Shown here in pieces: positions 6,655 through 13,895 of a stretch of DNA of 15,546 nt. The first letter of the stretch is position 1. Every line of letters starts with the position of its first letter. A model generated the notes under the pieces. It did not search any database, was not told the DNA's origin, and worked only from the letters and a program-made list of their open reading frames with translations. Made by a program: the position numbers and the translations under genes. This stretch comes from Novosphingobium sp. Its GTDB lineage: Bacteria; Pseudomonadota; Alphaproteobacteria; Sphingomonadales; Sphingomonadaceae. Location: contig JAIXYF010000104.1 of assembly GCA_027490345.1 (NCBI GenBank), forward strand, positions 1 to 15,546. The letters are read 5' to 3'.

Positions 6655-6676
6655 CTGGGGCGGGGGGCAGCCCCGG
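6655..6676. terminator. Possible two-way terminator hairpin between convergent genes
   Basis: CTGGGGC (6655-6661) pairs with GCCCCGG (6670-6676), including one G-T pair, around an 8-base loop. It sits in the 37-bp gap between the convergent DUF1674 and solute-binding protein genes. There is no T-tract on either side, so support is weak. Confidence 0.3.
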
Positions 6677-6683
6677 CCTGCTC

Positions 6684-8177
6684 CTATTTCGGTAGGACGG
6701 CCAGCGGGGGCAGCGGATGCCAGCCCCAGGGATTGGGGGCAAATCCCGTAACCCCGGCGCGCACCAGCGACCAGCGCAGAGGCCGCGAGATCGGGATGAA
6801 GACATTGGCAGACGTGATCTCGGCTTCGGCTTCACCCAGCAGGCGCGCGCGCTCGCGCATGTCGGTGGCGAGCCGCGCCTCGGCCAGCAGGGCGTCGGCG
6901 GCCGGATTGCACGCAGGCTTGTGTGCCGCGCAGGCCAGCTGATTGAGGAACCACGTGGCCCGGCCATAGCGCGCCGTGGTATCGACAAGGCGCAGCTCGG
7001 CCGGTTTGTCTTCCCCCACTTGCACCGCGATTACGCCGATGGCCTTGAAATCGGCGGCTATCCGGTCGATCACGCGGCGGGTGCCGGGGCCGCTGATGGC
7101 GGCAATGCGCAGCACGGGCGCAGGCTTGCCGCTGGCAAGATATTTGGCGACCCGCTCTGCAGCAAGAGCGCGGCGCGCTTCGTGCGTTACGCCGATCCAG
7201 CGCTCGCCCACCGTGCCGGCATCGCCCGCGATCCCGGCCGAAACGATCCGCGTCGTGGCCTGCCATCCGCCGATGTTGAATGCCGCGAGGACGGCATCCC
7301 GATCAATCGCCAGCGCCAGCGCTTCGCGATTGGGCGCATCGGCAAGGAAGCCCGTATCGCTTTCGACCAGAAGGCCGAACAGGCCGACCACTGGATCGAG
7401 CTGGATGTTGCCGCGGGCAAGGCCGGTCTGTTCGGTAAGCGGAAGCGAATCGATTCGCCCGCCCAGCACCACATCGGCATGGCCATCGTTGAACCGTCTG
7501 ACAGCGGCGGCCGCGGGCAGCAAGTCCACCCGCAGGCTGCGCGCGTGGCTGGCAAAGCCCTCTGCAGGCACGAGGCCGCGCTTTTCAGGGGGGATCAGCG
7601 ACAGCTCGGCCGTGCTGCCGCGCCGGGCAATCGCCATCGGGCCTGCGCCCCGCCGGGCATGAGGCAGGCCCAGTTCAGGCTGGGCGAGCAGCGTGAGCAG
7701 ATCGGGCACTGGCCCTGCAAGATCGATCTCGATCACACGGTTTGCCATGACCCGCACCTGCTGGATCGCGGCGAGATCAAGGCCCAGCGCAGTGCCGCTC
7801 AGCCGGCCCAGCGCAGTGCGCAGCGCAGCGGCTGCGGTTTCGGCGGTTATCCGCGCGCCGCCCGGCCAGGTGCCATCGCGCAGGCGGAAGATATAGCTCT
7901 GGCCATCATCGGTGATGATCCAGCGATCAGCCAGGGCCGGGACGATGTGGCCTCGGGCATCGAAGGCTACGAGCCCTTCGACCGTGGCGCCGCGCAAGGT
8001 GCGAGCCGCAGGGGAAAGGCGCACACTGCCCGAATCCAGCGCGCTGGCATCGCCGATGAGCGCGACCGGCAAGGGGCCGCCGCTACGCCGGCCGCAGCCC
8101 GAAGTGCCGAGGATCAGCACGGCGAGCCCGGCAAGAGCCAGAGCAGCGGCCACGGAAAGGCGGGAGGCGCGCACCAT
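6684..8177 (-). CDS. Extracellular solute-binding protein, family 5 (oligopeptide/dipeptide ABC type)
   Basis: A 497-aa exported protein. The N-terminus is a basic start and a hydrophobic stretch (LSVAAALALAGLAVLILG), then TSGC with Cys28. This resembles a lipoprotein signal, but Thr at -3 is not the usual Leu, so lipidation is uncertain. The mature part fits SBP_bac_5: early TVEGLVAFDARGHIVPALADRWIITDDGQSYIFRLRDG, where family 5 proteins have the 'P.LA.SW....DG..Y.F.LR' block, then NREALALAIDRDAVLAAF, and late FIPISRPLRWSL near the C-terminus. Family 5 members bind peptides, nickel or sugars; the ligand is not evident. No permease or ATPase gene is adjacent, so it is an orphan here. No clear ribosome site precedes ATG 8177. 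Confidence 0.82.
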   Translation of the reverse strand: MVRASRLSVAAALALAGLAVLILGTSGCGRRSGGPLPVALIGDASALDSGSVRLSPAARTLRGATVEGLVAFDARGHIVPALADRWIITDDGQSYIFRLRDGTWPGGARITAETAAAALRTALGRLSGTALGLDLAAIQQVRVMANRVIEIDLAGPVPDLLTLLAQPELGLPHARRGAGPMAIARRGSTAELSLIPPEKRGLVPAEGFASHARSLRVDLLPAAAAVRRFNDGHADVVLGGRIDSLPLTEQTGLARGNIQLDPVVGLFGLLVESDTGFLADAPNREALALAIDRDAVLAAFNIGGWQATTRIVSAGIAGDAGTVGERWIGVTHEARRALAAERVAKYLASGKPAPVLRIAAISGPGTRRVIDRIAADFKAIGVIAVQVGEDKPAELRLVDTTARYGRATWFLNQLACAAHKPACNPAADALLAEARLATDMRERARLLGEAEAEITSANVFIPISRPLRWSLVRAGVTGFAPNPWGWHPLPPLAVLPK

Positions 8178-8193
8178 CAGGATCAGGTGCTAG

Positions 8194-8224
8194 CATGCAG
8201 CGGCGCGCCGGTCAGCGCTGCATG
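8194..8224. repeat. 9-bp inverted repeat upstream of the solute-binding protein gene
   Basis: CATGCAGCG (8194-8202) and CGCTGCATG (8216-8224) are perfect inverted copies separated by 13 bases, beginning 17 bases upstream of the start codon. It could be an operator or a leader hairpin close to the ribosome site. No factor is identifiable. Confidence 0.35.
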
Positions 8225-8285
8225 GCGCGCTGCGTGTCTGAATCGTCAGATTTTTTGCGCGGAGCCGGGGGATCAGTTCTGGCGA

Positions 8286-8669
8286 TCAGATCTTGCGCAG
8301 GCGCGTGGGATCAACCGCGGCGATGACCGGCTTGACGAAACGCGGCGTGCCGCTGCCTGGTTTGGGGGCAATCGGTTCGCGCGCGACCTTGGGGTCGATT
8401 TCTTCCATGAATGCGATGCCGAAGCGGTTTTCATGAATCCACGCGACCACGCCCTCGACCCAGCCGATATTGCGCAAGTTGATTTCGAGCCGAGCCCCGC
8501 GAGTCACTTTCACATGACCTTCGGCCATCATGCCGCCGCCCGACAAGTTGCGAACCTTGACGCGGTGTTCATCGCCCGCTCCGAGCAGACGCACGTCTGC
8601 CATGAGGAACAGGCTGTCACGCCCAACTTGCCGATGATCGAGTTCAGTCACGCCCGGATTCCGTCTCAT
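8286..8669 (-). CDS. PilZ-domain protein, putative c-di-GMP effector
   Basis: A 127-aa single-domain cytosolic protein. The PilZ signature is present in both parts: RxxxR as R13-QVG-R17, and NxSxxG as N41-LSGG-G46 within VKVRNLSGGGMMAEG, with Asn replacing the common Asp. The following strands (GARLEINL, VEGVVAWIHENRFGIAFME) complete the PilZ barrel pattern 'G.V.W......G..F'. Residues after ~95 are a basic, proline-rich tail (APKPGSGTPRFVKP). The intact arginines suggest it can bind c-di-GMP, which in this group controls motility and surface attachment; the target is unknown. ATG 8669 has only a weak AAGG site upstream. It stands alone, with 209 bases before it holding no gene. Confidence 0.85.
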   Translation of the reverse strand: MRRNPGVTELDHRQVGRDSLFLMADVRLLGAGDEHRVKVRNLSGGGMMAEGHVKVTRGARLEINLRNIGWVEGVVAWIHENRFGIAFMEEIDPKVAREPIAPKPGSGTPRFVKPVIAAVDPTRLRKI

Positions 8670-8834
8670 CTGCCAAAAATAGCCTTTGCGAACCGGACGG
8701 ATCAGCCGACCGGGACACCATCAAGAAAGCCCTCTTGGCTTCCTGCCTGTTTTGCTAGGCGAGGCTGGCTAACGAAACCTTAATTTCGAGGCGCGGCTAT
8801 CGGCTTTTGCAGGCGCTGTACCGGAGCGGGACAA

Positions 8835-8859
8835 CCCCGGCGCTATTGCTTGCGCGGGG
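8835..8859 (-). terminator. Possible dksA terminator hairpin
   Basis: On the minus strand, CCCCGCGC and GCGCCGGGG pair with one bulged C around an 8-base loop, about 20 bases past the dksA stop, followed only by TTGT. The stem is strong and the U-tract poor. Confidence 0.35.
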
Positions 8860-8878
8860 CCGGGGCCAGATACTGGGC

Positions 8879-9337
8879 CTACATATCGCGCGAGATCTTC
8901 TCGCGGCGTTCGTGGGCTTCCTGCGCCTCGACAGTCATCGTAGCGATCGGGCGGGCGATCAGGCGGCCAAGGCCGATGGGTTCACCCGAAACCTCGCAAA
9001 AGCCATATTCGCCTTCATCGATCCGGCGCATGGCAGCATCGATCTTGGCGATCAGCTTGCGCTGCCGGTCGCGCGTGCGCAGCTCGATGCCCCATTCGGT
9101 TTCGCTTGAGGCGCGGTCATTCAGATCGGGTTCGCGGATCGGGCCATCCTGCAGCGCCGAAAGCGTGCCGGCCGAGGCGGAGAGGATCGATTTCTTCCAT
9201 TGCAGCAGCAGGCGGCGGAAATAGTCCTGCTGCGCCTCGTTCATATAGGGTTCGTCATCGGACGGGAGGTAATCACTTGGCATTGCCCGGCGGGCTTTGG
9301 CCAGCACATCGATTTCGTCACCCAAAACCCCGGCCAT
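8879..9337 (-). CDS. dksA: RNA polymerase-binding transcription factor DksA (single-cysteine form)
   Basis: A 152-aa protein that enters the RNA polymerase secondary channel and works with ppGpp to adjust promoters. The coiled-coil tip motif DLNDRA (71-76) holds the DxxDxA residues needed for function, at the same numbers as in E. coli (D71, D74, A76). The C-terminal globular part, EGEYGFCEVSGEPIGLGRL followed by IARPIATMTVEAQE, is the DksA zinc-finger region. Only Cys114 of the four zinc ligands remains; positions 117, 135 and 138 are Ser, Thr and Ala. Zinc-free forms are known in this class. The start at 9337 has GGAGG five to six bases upstream, and the longer frame lacks any similarity. 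A promoter-like pair lies at 9419-9447. Confidence 0.93.
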   Translation of the reverse strand: MAGVLGDEIDVLAKARRAMPSDYLPSDDEPYMNEAQQDYFRRLLLQWKKSILSASAGTLSALQDGPIREPDLNDRASSETEWGIELRTRDRQRKLIAKIDAAMRRIDEGEYGFCEVSGEPIGLGRLIARPIATMTVEAQEAHERREKISRDM

Positions 9338-9418
9338 CCGGCCCTCCAAGCAGCTGCTTTTGCCCTCCGGGGTGGACGCGGCCGGCCTGTTCGCCGCCGC
9401 GCCTTCCGGATTGGCGCG

Positions 9419-9447
9419 CCTATAGGCAAGTGCCGGAATCCGCACAA
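9419..9447 (-). promoter_or_regulatory. dksA: Likely sigma-70-type promoter of dksA
   Basis: On the minus strand, TTGTGC (9442-9447) and TATAGG (9419-9424) are separated by exactly 17 bases. Transcription would start near 9412, giving a leader of about 75 bases that ends in the strong GGAGG site of dksA. The 260-bp space from 9338 to 9597 holds no gene. I found no convincing -10 for the divergent Sel1 gene, although TTGACC occurs at 9524-9529. Confidence 0.45.
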
Positions 9448-9597
9448 GGTTTTCCTAGGGGCAAGCCGCAAAGTTGTATCCGCTCCGGATTTCTCAGCCG
9501 TTTTTTGCCGCGTTAACCAGTTGTTGACCAAGTTTGGTGACTTTGTCGGTGTGCGGGGCGGCCTGAATGCGGCTTCGGGAGTGACAGGGGGAAAGTG

Positions 9598-9948
9598 ATG
9601 ACGCAGACTTGGATCAAGCTGGTTTCGGATGCCGAAGCTTTTGCAGACGGCGCCGACAGCGCTGCGACCGATACGCTGGTGGCCACTTGCCTTGCGGCAG
9701 CGGCGACAGGAGACATGGACGCGCTGTTCGATCTGGGCGTAGCGTTTTCCACCGGCAGCCACGGCGCGCCATGCGATCTGATCGAGGCGCACAAGTGGTT
9801 CAACCTTGCCGCTGTAGGCGGGCATGAAGAAGCCGCCACGTGCCGCGCCGAAGTTTCGGACGACATGACCGCGCGCGAAATCGCCGAAGCCCAGCGGCGC
9901 GCCCGCGAATGGCTGCGCATGACCCGCGCAGACAGCCGCGCTGCCTGA
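9598..9948 (+). CDS. Sel1-repeat (TPR-like) protein
   Basis: A 116-aa soluble protein with one clear Sel1-like repeat. Residues 42-78 read ALFDLGVAFSTGSHG, then DLIEAHKWFNLAA and GGHEEAA, matching the pattern 'A...LG..y..G.......A.kWf..AA..G...A'. A second helical pair (MTAREIAEAQRRAREWL) resembles the half-repeat that often closes such proteins. Sel1 repeats form protein-binding solenoids; the partner is unknown. ATG 9598 was preferred to GTG 9595, which is the first codon of the frame; GGGGGAAAG ends two bases before the ATG. The gene is divergent from dksA and convergent with the glutathione transferase, 30 bases apart. Confidence 0.75.
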   Translation: MTQTWIKLVSDAEAFADGADSAATDTLVATCLAAAATGDMDALFDLGVAFSTGSHGAPCDLIEAHKWFNLAAVGGHEEAATCRAEVSDDMTAREIAEAQRRAREWLRMTRADSRAA

Positions 9949-9978
9949 TCTGGCGCACGCCCAAGCGTTGGCGCAGGC

Positions 9979-10650
9979 CTAAGCGTTCACGTCGGCGTAG
10001 TGCGCCGGGGGCTGGATCACGTCCATGCGCTCGGTCAGCAGCGGGCGGAAGCTGGGCCGGCTCTTGAACACCGAATACCAGCTGCTCGCCTGTTCGTGCA
10101 GTGACCAGTCGATCCCGCCGAGATAATCCGCGACCGAGATTTGCGCAGCCGCGGCCAGATCGGCCAGGCTCATCGTCGATCCCGCCAGCCAGGGGCGGTT
10201 GTCGATCAGGTAATCGATATAATACAAGTGATCGTTGGCCAGCCGCATGGCTTCACGCAGCACGCGCGAATCGGGTGACTGACGGTAGACGAGGCGCTTC
10301 ATCATGCGCTCTTCCAGCAAGGGCTGGGTGACGGCGGCGAAAAAATTCTCATCGAACATGGCCACGAGGCGGCGGATTTCCGCCCGGCCCACCGCCGTGC
10401 CGTTGATCATCGGCGCGCGGTCCACCGTTTCTTCGAAATATTCGCAGATGGCGCGGCTGTCGGCCAGCGTGATCTGCCGTTCGGGATTGTGCAGCACCGG
10501 CGTGCGTCCGGCGTGGTTGAGGTTCTGGAAATCTTCCCGGTGTTGCCAAGGATTTTCGCGGATCAGCTCGTAAGCCACGCCCTTTTCGGCCAAGAGCAGG
10601 CGCACCTTACGGCTGAACGGGCACAACGGGAATTGATAGATCTGCCACAT
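9979..10650 (-). CDS. Glutathione S-transferase family protein
   Basis: A 223-aa cytosolic protein with the two GST domains. The thioredoxin-like N-terminus has FPLCPFSRKVRLLLAEKG (7-24), with CPFS at the catalytic position (Cys10, Ser13). It continues NHAGRTPVLHNP with the cis-proline and LADSRAICEYFEE, the glutathione gamma-glutamyl site (usually ES.AI..YL). The C-terminal all-helical domain includes NRPWLAGSTMSLADLAAAA, the conserved 'G...s.AD' N-capping box. The Cys/Ser site suggests disulfide-exchange or lyase-type chemistry, not conjugation as in Tyr-type GSTs, but the substrate is unknown. It is divergent from the ABC-F gene, with a 121-bp gap. Confidence 0.88.
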   Translation of the reverse strand: MWQIYQFPLCPFSRKVRLLLAEKGVAYELIRENPWQHREDFQNLNHAGRTPVLHNPERQITLADSRAICEYFEETVDRAPMINGTAVGRAEIRRLVAMFDENFFAAVTQPLLEERMMKRLVYRQSPDSRVLREAMRLANDHLYYIDYLIDNRPWLAGSTMSLADLAAAAQISVADYLGGIDWSLHEQASSWYSVFKSRPSFRPLLTERMDVIQPPAHYADVNA

Positions 10651-10771
10651 GCGGCTGTCTCATGGACGATGGGGCAGCGCGAAGTCCAGTGCGGGCGGGC
10701 GCTCAGGGACTGTTTTTTCGGAGGATTGTTCGCGGGTTTCGCTTCGTCCGTCCTCCTGCTAGGGGCGCGCC

Positions 10772-12652
10772 ATGCTTACAATCCAGGGCCTCACCGTGCG
10801 GCTGGGCGGGCGAACCATTCTCGACCGCGCCACCGCAACGATCCAGCCGGGCTCCAAGGTGGGGCTGATCGGCCGCAATGGCGCGGGCAAGTCTACGTTG
10901 ATGAAGGCGATCATCGGCGAGCTTGAGCCGGATGACGGCGCCGTGGAAATGCCCAAGCGCACCAAGCTGGGCTATATCGCGCAGACCGCACCCGCCGGGA
11001 CGGCAACCCCGTTCGAGACGGTGCTGGCCGCCGATACCGAACGCGCCGCGCTGATGGCCGAAGCGGAAACGTGCGAAGATCCGGACCGGCTGGCCGCCGT
11101 TTACGACCGCCTGATCGCCATCGATGCCTATACCGCCGACGCGCGGGCGGCGCGCATTCTCATCGGGCTGGGCTTTGACGAGGCGATGCAGGCCATGCCA
11201 CTCGACAGTTTTTCGGGCGGCTGGAAGATGCGCGTGGCGCTGGCGGCGCTGCTGTTTCCCGCGCCCGATCTGCTGCTGCTCGATGAACCATCGAATCACC
11301 TCGATCTGGAAGCGACGCTGTGGCTGGAAAGCTTCCTGCAAAGCTATGCCGGCACGATCATGGTGATCAGCCACGAGCGCGATTTGCTCAACAACGTGGT
11401 CGACACGATCCTCCACCTGCAAGGCGGCAAGATCGCGCTCTACGCCGGCGGCTATGATGCGTTCGAGCGGCAGCGGGCCGAGCGCGCGGCGCAGATTGCC
11501 GCCGCTAGGGCCGCGCAGGATGCGCAGCGCAAGAAGCTGGCGGATTATGTGGCGCGCAATTCCGCCCGCGCCTCCACCGCCAAACAGGCGCAATCGCGCG
11601 CCAAGATGCTGGCGAAGATGCAGCCCGTCACTGCGATGCTGGAAGACCCGACGCTGAGCTTCGGCTTTCCCGATCCGGATGAGCTGCGCCCGCCGCTGAT
11701 CACGCTCGATCTGGCCGCGACGGGCTATAGCGCGGAAAAGCCGATTCTGCGGCGGCTGAACTTGCGGATCGACCCGGACGACCGCATCGCGATGCTGGGG
11801 CGCAATGGCAACGGCAAGACCACGCTTGCGCGGCTGCTGGCCGGACAATTGGCCGCCAGCGAAGGCGGGATGACCGCTTCGGGCAAGCTGAAAATCGGCT
11901 ATTTCACCCAATATCAGGTGGAGGAACTGCCCGGGGATTCAACCCCGCTGGAGCTGATGGTCCGCGCCATGCCGGGCAAGGCCCCAGCGGCGGTGCGCGC
12001 GCAGCTGGGGCGGTTCGGCTTTTCCGGGCCGCGCGCCGAAGCAAGGACCGCCACGCTTTCGGGCGGGGAGCGAGCGCGGCTCGCGCTGGCGCTGGTCACG
12101 CGTGATGCGCCGCATCTCCTGATCCTCGACGAGCCGACCAACCACCTTGACGTGGATGCGCGCGAGGCGCTGGTGCAGGCGCTGAATGACTATGCGGGCG
12201 CGGTGATCCTGATCAGCCACGATCGGCACATGGTGGAGTTGACAGCGGACCGGCTGGTGCTGGTCGATGGCGGCACTGCGCAGGATTATGCCGGGAGCAT
12301 GGAGGACTACATCGATTTCGTGCTGGGGCGGAACCAGCCGAAGGGGGATGGGGCCAAAGGTGCGGGCGGCGAAAAGTCCAAGGGTGGGCCCAAAGGCAAC
12401 GCCAAAAGCCGCGAGGAGATGAAGGCGCTGCAAAAGGCGGTGAGCGAGACCGAAAGCGCGGTGGGCAAAGCCGAGGCGCGGCTGGCGGCCATCGATGCGG
12501 CGCTGGCCGGATCGGGCAAGGCTGCCGCCGATCTGGCTGGGCTGAGCATGGCGGATCTGGGCCGCAAACGGCGTGAAGCGGCTGATCAGCTGGCGGCGGC
12601 GGAAGCGGCGTGGATCGCGGCCGGAGAGGCGCTGGAAGCCTTCATGAACTGA
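10772..12652 (+). CDS. ABC-F family ATPase (Uup/EttA-type ribosome-associated protein)
   Basis: A 626-aa soluble protein with two ABC domains and no membrane part. Domain 1 has Walker A GRNGAGKST (34-42), signature FSGGWKMRVALA (147-158), Walker B/D-loop LLLLDEPSNHLD (167-178) and switch His201. The linker (~231-300) is charged and Ala-rich, as in the P-site tRNA-interacting motif. Domain 2 has GRNGNGKTT (343-351), LSGGERARLALA (429-440), LLILDEPTNHLD (449-460) and His483. A lysine-rich stretch (520-550) leads to a C-terminal coiled coil (to 626), which favours the Uup-like branch. ABC-F proteins act on the ribosome E-site to relieve stalls; some give antibiotic resistance, but nothing here shows that. 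AGGGG seven bases before the ATG supports the start. Confidence 0.92.
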   Translation: MLTIQGLTVRLGGRTILDRATATIQPGSKVGLIGRNGAGKSTLMKAIIGELEPDDGAVEMPKRTKLGYIAQTAPAGTATPFETVLAADTERAALMAEAETCEDPDRLAAVYDRLIAIDAYTADARAARILIGLGFDEAMQAMPLDSFSGGWKMRVALAALLFPAPDLLLLDEPSNHLDLEATLWLESFLQSYAGTIMVISHERDLLNNVVDTILHLQGGKIALYAGGYDAFERQRAERAAQIAAARAAQDAQRKKLADYVARNSARASTAKQAQSRAKMLAKMQPVTAMLEDPTLSFGFPDPDELRPPLITLDLAATGYSAEKPILRRLNLRIDPDDRIAMLGRNGNGKTTLARLLAGQLAASEGGMTASGKLKIGYFTQYQVEELPGDSTPLELMVRAMPGKAPAAVRAQLGRFGFSGPRAEARTATLSGGERARLALALVTRDAPHLLILDEPTNHLDVDAREALVQALNDYAGAVILISHDRHMVELTADRLVLVDGGTAQDYAGSMEDYIDFVLGRNQPKGDGAKGAGGEKSKGGPKGNAKSREEMKALQKAVSETESAVGKAEARLAAIDAALAGSGKAAADLAGLSMADLGRKRREAADQLAAAEAAWIAAGEALEAFMN

Positions 12653-12671
12653 GCCGCCTTAATCTGCCGCC

Positions 12672-13421
12672 TCAATCTGCCGTTGCGGCCTGCATCGCCA
12701 GCTTGGCCTCGATGCCATCCCACAGGCGCTGCAGGCGGGCATTGGCATCGGTGGCAGCCGCAAATGTGCCCAGCGGCGCACGGCGCGCGGCGATCTGCTC
12801 AATCGCGCTGTTCATGGGAATGACCGGCCAGCCCGCTGCAAAACCGGTGTGCACATCCCGGTGGAGGCGGCGGCGCGCATCATACATCGAAAGCACCGGC
12901 AGGATCGGCGGGTGACGCGGATGGTTGGCCAGAATCTCCTCGCGGATCATCGGCAACGCGCGGGCCGAAAGCGGTGATGGCGGCAAGGGCACGATCAGGA
13001 GATCGGCGGCGGCAAACACCTGTTCGCTGATTTCATTGAGCACGGGCGGGCAATCGATCACGATGCGCGGATATTCGGCTGCCAGAAAGGCAGCGGTGCG
13101 GGCCAGCCGCTTGCGTTTGCCGATCCGCGCCAGCGTGAGCGGCAGGCTGCGCATGCTTTCATCGGCCTGCAGCACATCAAGGCCGGGATAGCGGCTCGGT
13201 GTGATCAGTTGCGCTGGCTTGCCATCCTTTTGAAAGGCGCTGGCGGCGCGGCTGCCCACGCGGTCCTCAAGCCCCAGCAGCCAGCCTGCCCCGCCTTGCG
13301 GATCAAGATCCCACAGCAGCGTGGGATGGCCCGACAGCGTGGCCGAGCGCCACGCCATGTCGACTGCGAGCGTGGTTTTCCCGACCCCGCCCTTGACGCT
13401 GTAGACCGCGATGACTGCCAT
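12672..13421 (-). CDS. ParA/MinD-family ATPase (stand-alone)
   Basis: A 249-aa P-loop ATPase of the positioning/segregation class. The deviant Walker A is KGGVGKTT (10-17), followed by DLDPQGGAGWLLG (38-50) and Walker B VIDCPP (121-126). The late MYDARRRLHRDV is the common ParA MYD.R..L...V element. No ParB gene or parS-like site is nearby. It lies at the downstream end of the che cluster on the same strand, separated by 152 bases containing a perfect palindrome. The start is uncertain: ATG 13421 begins MAVIAVYS as in typical family members, whereas ATG 13466 (adding MADKGTTRARQASSG) is possible; neither has a strong ribosome site. Candidate roles are chemotaxis-cluster positioning (PpfA/ParC-like), chromosome or protein placement. 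Confidence 0.82.
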   Translation of the reverse strand: MAVIAVYSVKGGVGKTTLAVDMAWRSATLSGHPTLLWDLDPQGGAGWLLGLEDRVGSRAASAFQKDGKPAQLITPSRYPGLDVLQADESMRSLPLTLARIGKRKRLARTAAFLAAEYPRIVIDCPPVLNEISEQVFAAADLLIVPLPPSPLSARALPMIREEILANHPRHPPILPVLSMYDARRRLHRDVHTGFAAGWPVIPMNSAIEQIAARRAPLGTFAAATDANARLQRLWDGIEAKLAMQAATAD

Positions 13422-13530
13422 GCCGGACGAAGCCTGCCTTGCTCGTGTTGTGCCTTTATCCGCCATGTTTCGGGGATTGGGCACAAAATGGCAATTGCGA
13501 CGTTCCACGCTGTTCCCGCTTCGGGACGGC

Positions 13531-13561
13531 AGATGAGATAGGGACAGTCCCTATCTCATCT
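13531..13561. repeat. Perfect 31-nt REP-like palindrome
   Basis: Positions 13531-13545 and 13547-13561 are exact 15-bp inverted copies around one central base. The centre is GGGACAGTCCC, the same core as in both arms of the element at 5032-5121. A second small hairpin (about 13512-13526, TTCCCGCTTCGGGA) adjoins it. It sits between the che cluster and the ParA gene and could also act as a transcript end or processing site. Confidence 0.7.
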
Positions 13562-13573
13562 GGGCTTTCCGGC

Positions 13574-13846
13574 TCAGCGCAGCAAGCGCATCCGCTCGCG
13601 CAGGATATCGAGGCCGATGCGCTCGACTTCGGTTTCGAGGCAATCGGCATGGAGCAGCTTGGCCAAGCTGCGCTGTTTCTGGGCGATCAGGTCGATCGCC
13701 TGCAGGCTGTCCATGTGCCGCAGGGCCACGTCCATATCGCCGCAGAGCGACGCGCCGAGCGCTTCGACGTCCTGCGCCAGTTCCTCGAGCACCAGCGCGA
13801 TCTGGCGGTGCGAGGCCGTGTTGGCGGGGGCCATGGGGGGGGCCAT
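13574..13846 (-). CDS. Small helical protein with DxxxQ motif, candidate CheT/CheZ-like CheY-P phosphatase
   Basis: A 90-aa, mostly helical protein directly downstream of cheW. The central helix, ALRHMDSLQAIDLIAQKQR (41-59), carries D52-LIA-Q56, the DxxxQ motif used by CheZ (DLTGQ) and by the small rhizobial chemotaxis protein CheT to dephosphorylate CheY. A preceding helix (QIALVLEELAQDVEAL) would pair with it as a helical hairpin. ATG 13846 has AAGGAA nine bases upstream; the frame opens earlier (13927), but that would overlap cheW by 32 bases without a ribosome site. The protein is much shorter than CheZ (~214 aa) and lacks an obvious CheY-binding tail. The function is inferred from the motif and position; it could instead be an unrelated small helical protein. 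Confidence 0.7.
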   Translation of the reverse strand: MAPPMAPANTASHRQIALVLEELAQDVEALGASLCGDMDVALRHMDSLQAIDLIAQKQRSLAKLLHADCLETEVERIGLDILRERMRLLR

Positions 13847-13895
13847 TGCAGCGATTTCCTTGATGACGTGGCAGGATAGAAGGAGCGGCGCCGGA

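Noticed and set aside
8237..8256. TCTGA-ATCG-TCAGA hairpin followed by six T on the plus strand
   Set aside because: It looks like a terminator, but the stem is only five weak pairs and no plus-strand gene ends upstream. A short unseen RNA is possible but unsupported.
6717..8783. 688-codon open frame on the plus strand
   Set aside because: It runs antisense through the solute-binding protein and PilZ genes, with low-complexity Arg/Gly/Ala composition and no recognisable domain.
9524..9552. TTGACC as -35 of the Sel1-repeat gene
   Set aside because: No acceptable -10 lies 16-18 bases downstream.
10703..11911. 402-codon open frame on the minus strand
   Set aside because: It is antisense to the first ABC domain of the ABC-F gene, whose motifs are complete in the plus frame.
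12657..12684. Short direct repeat AATCTGCCG between the ABC-F and ParA genes
   Set aside because: Two 9-base copies only, partly within the end of the ParA gene; too short to mean a site or duplication.
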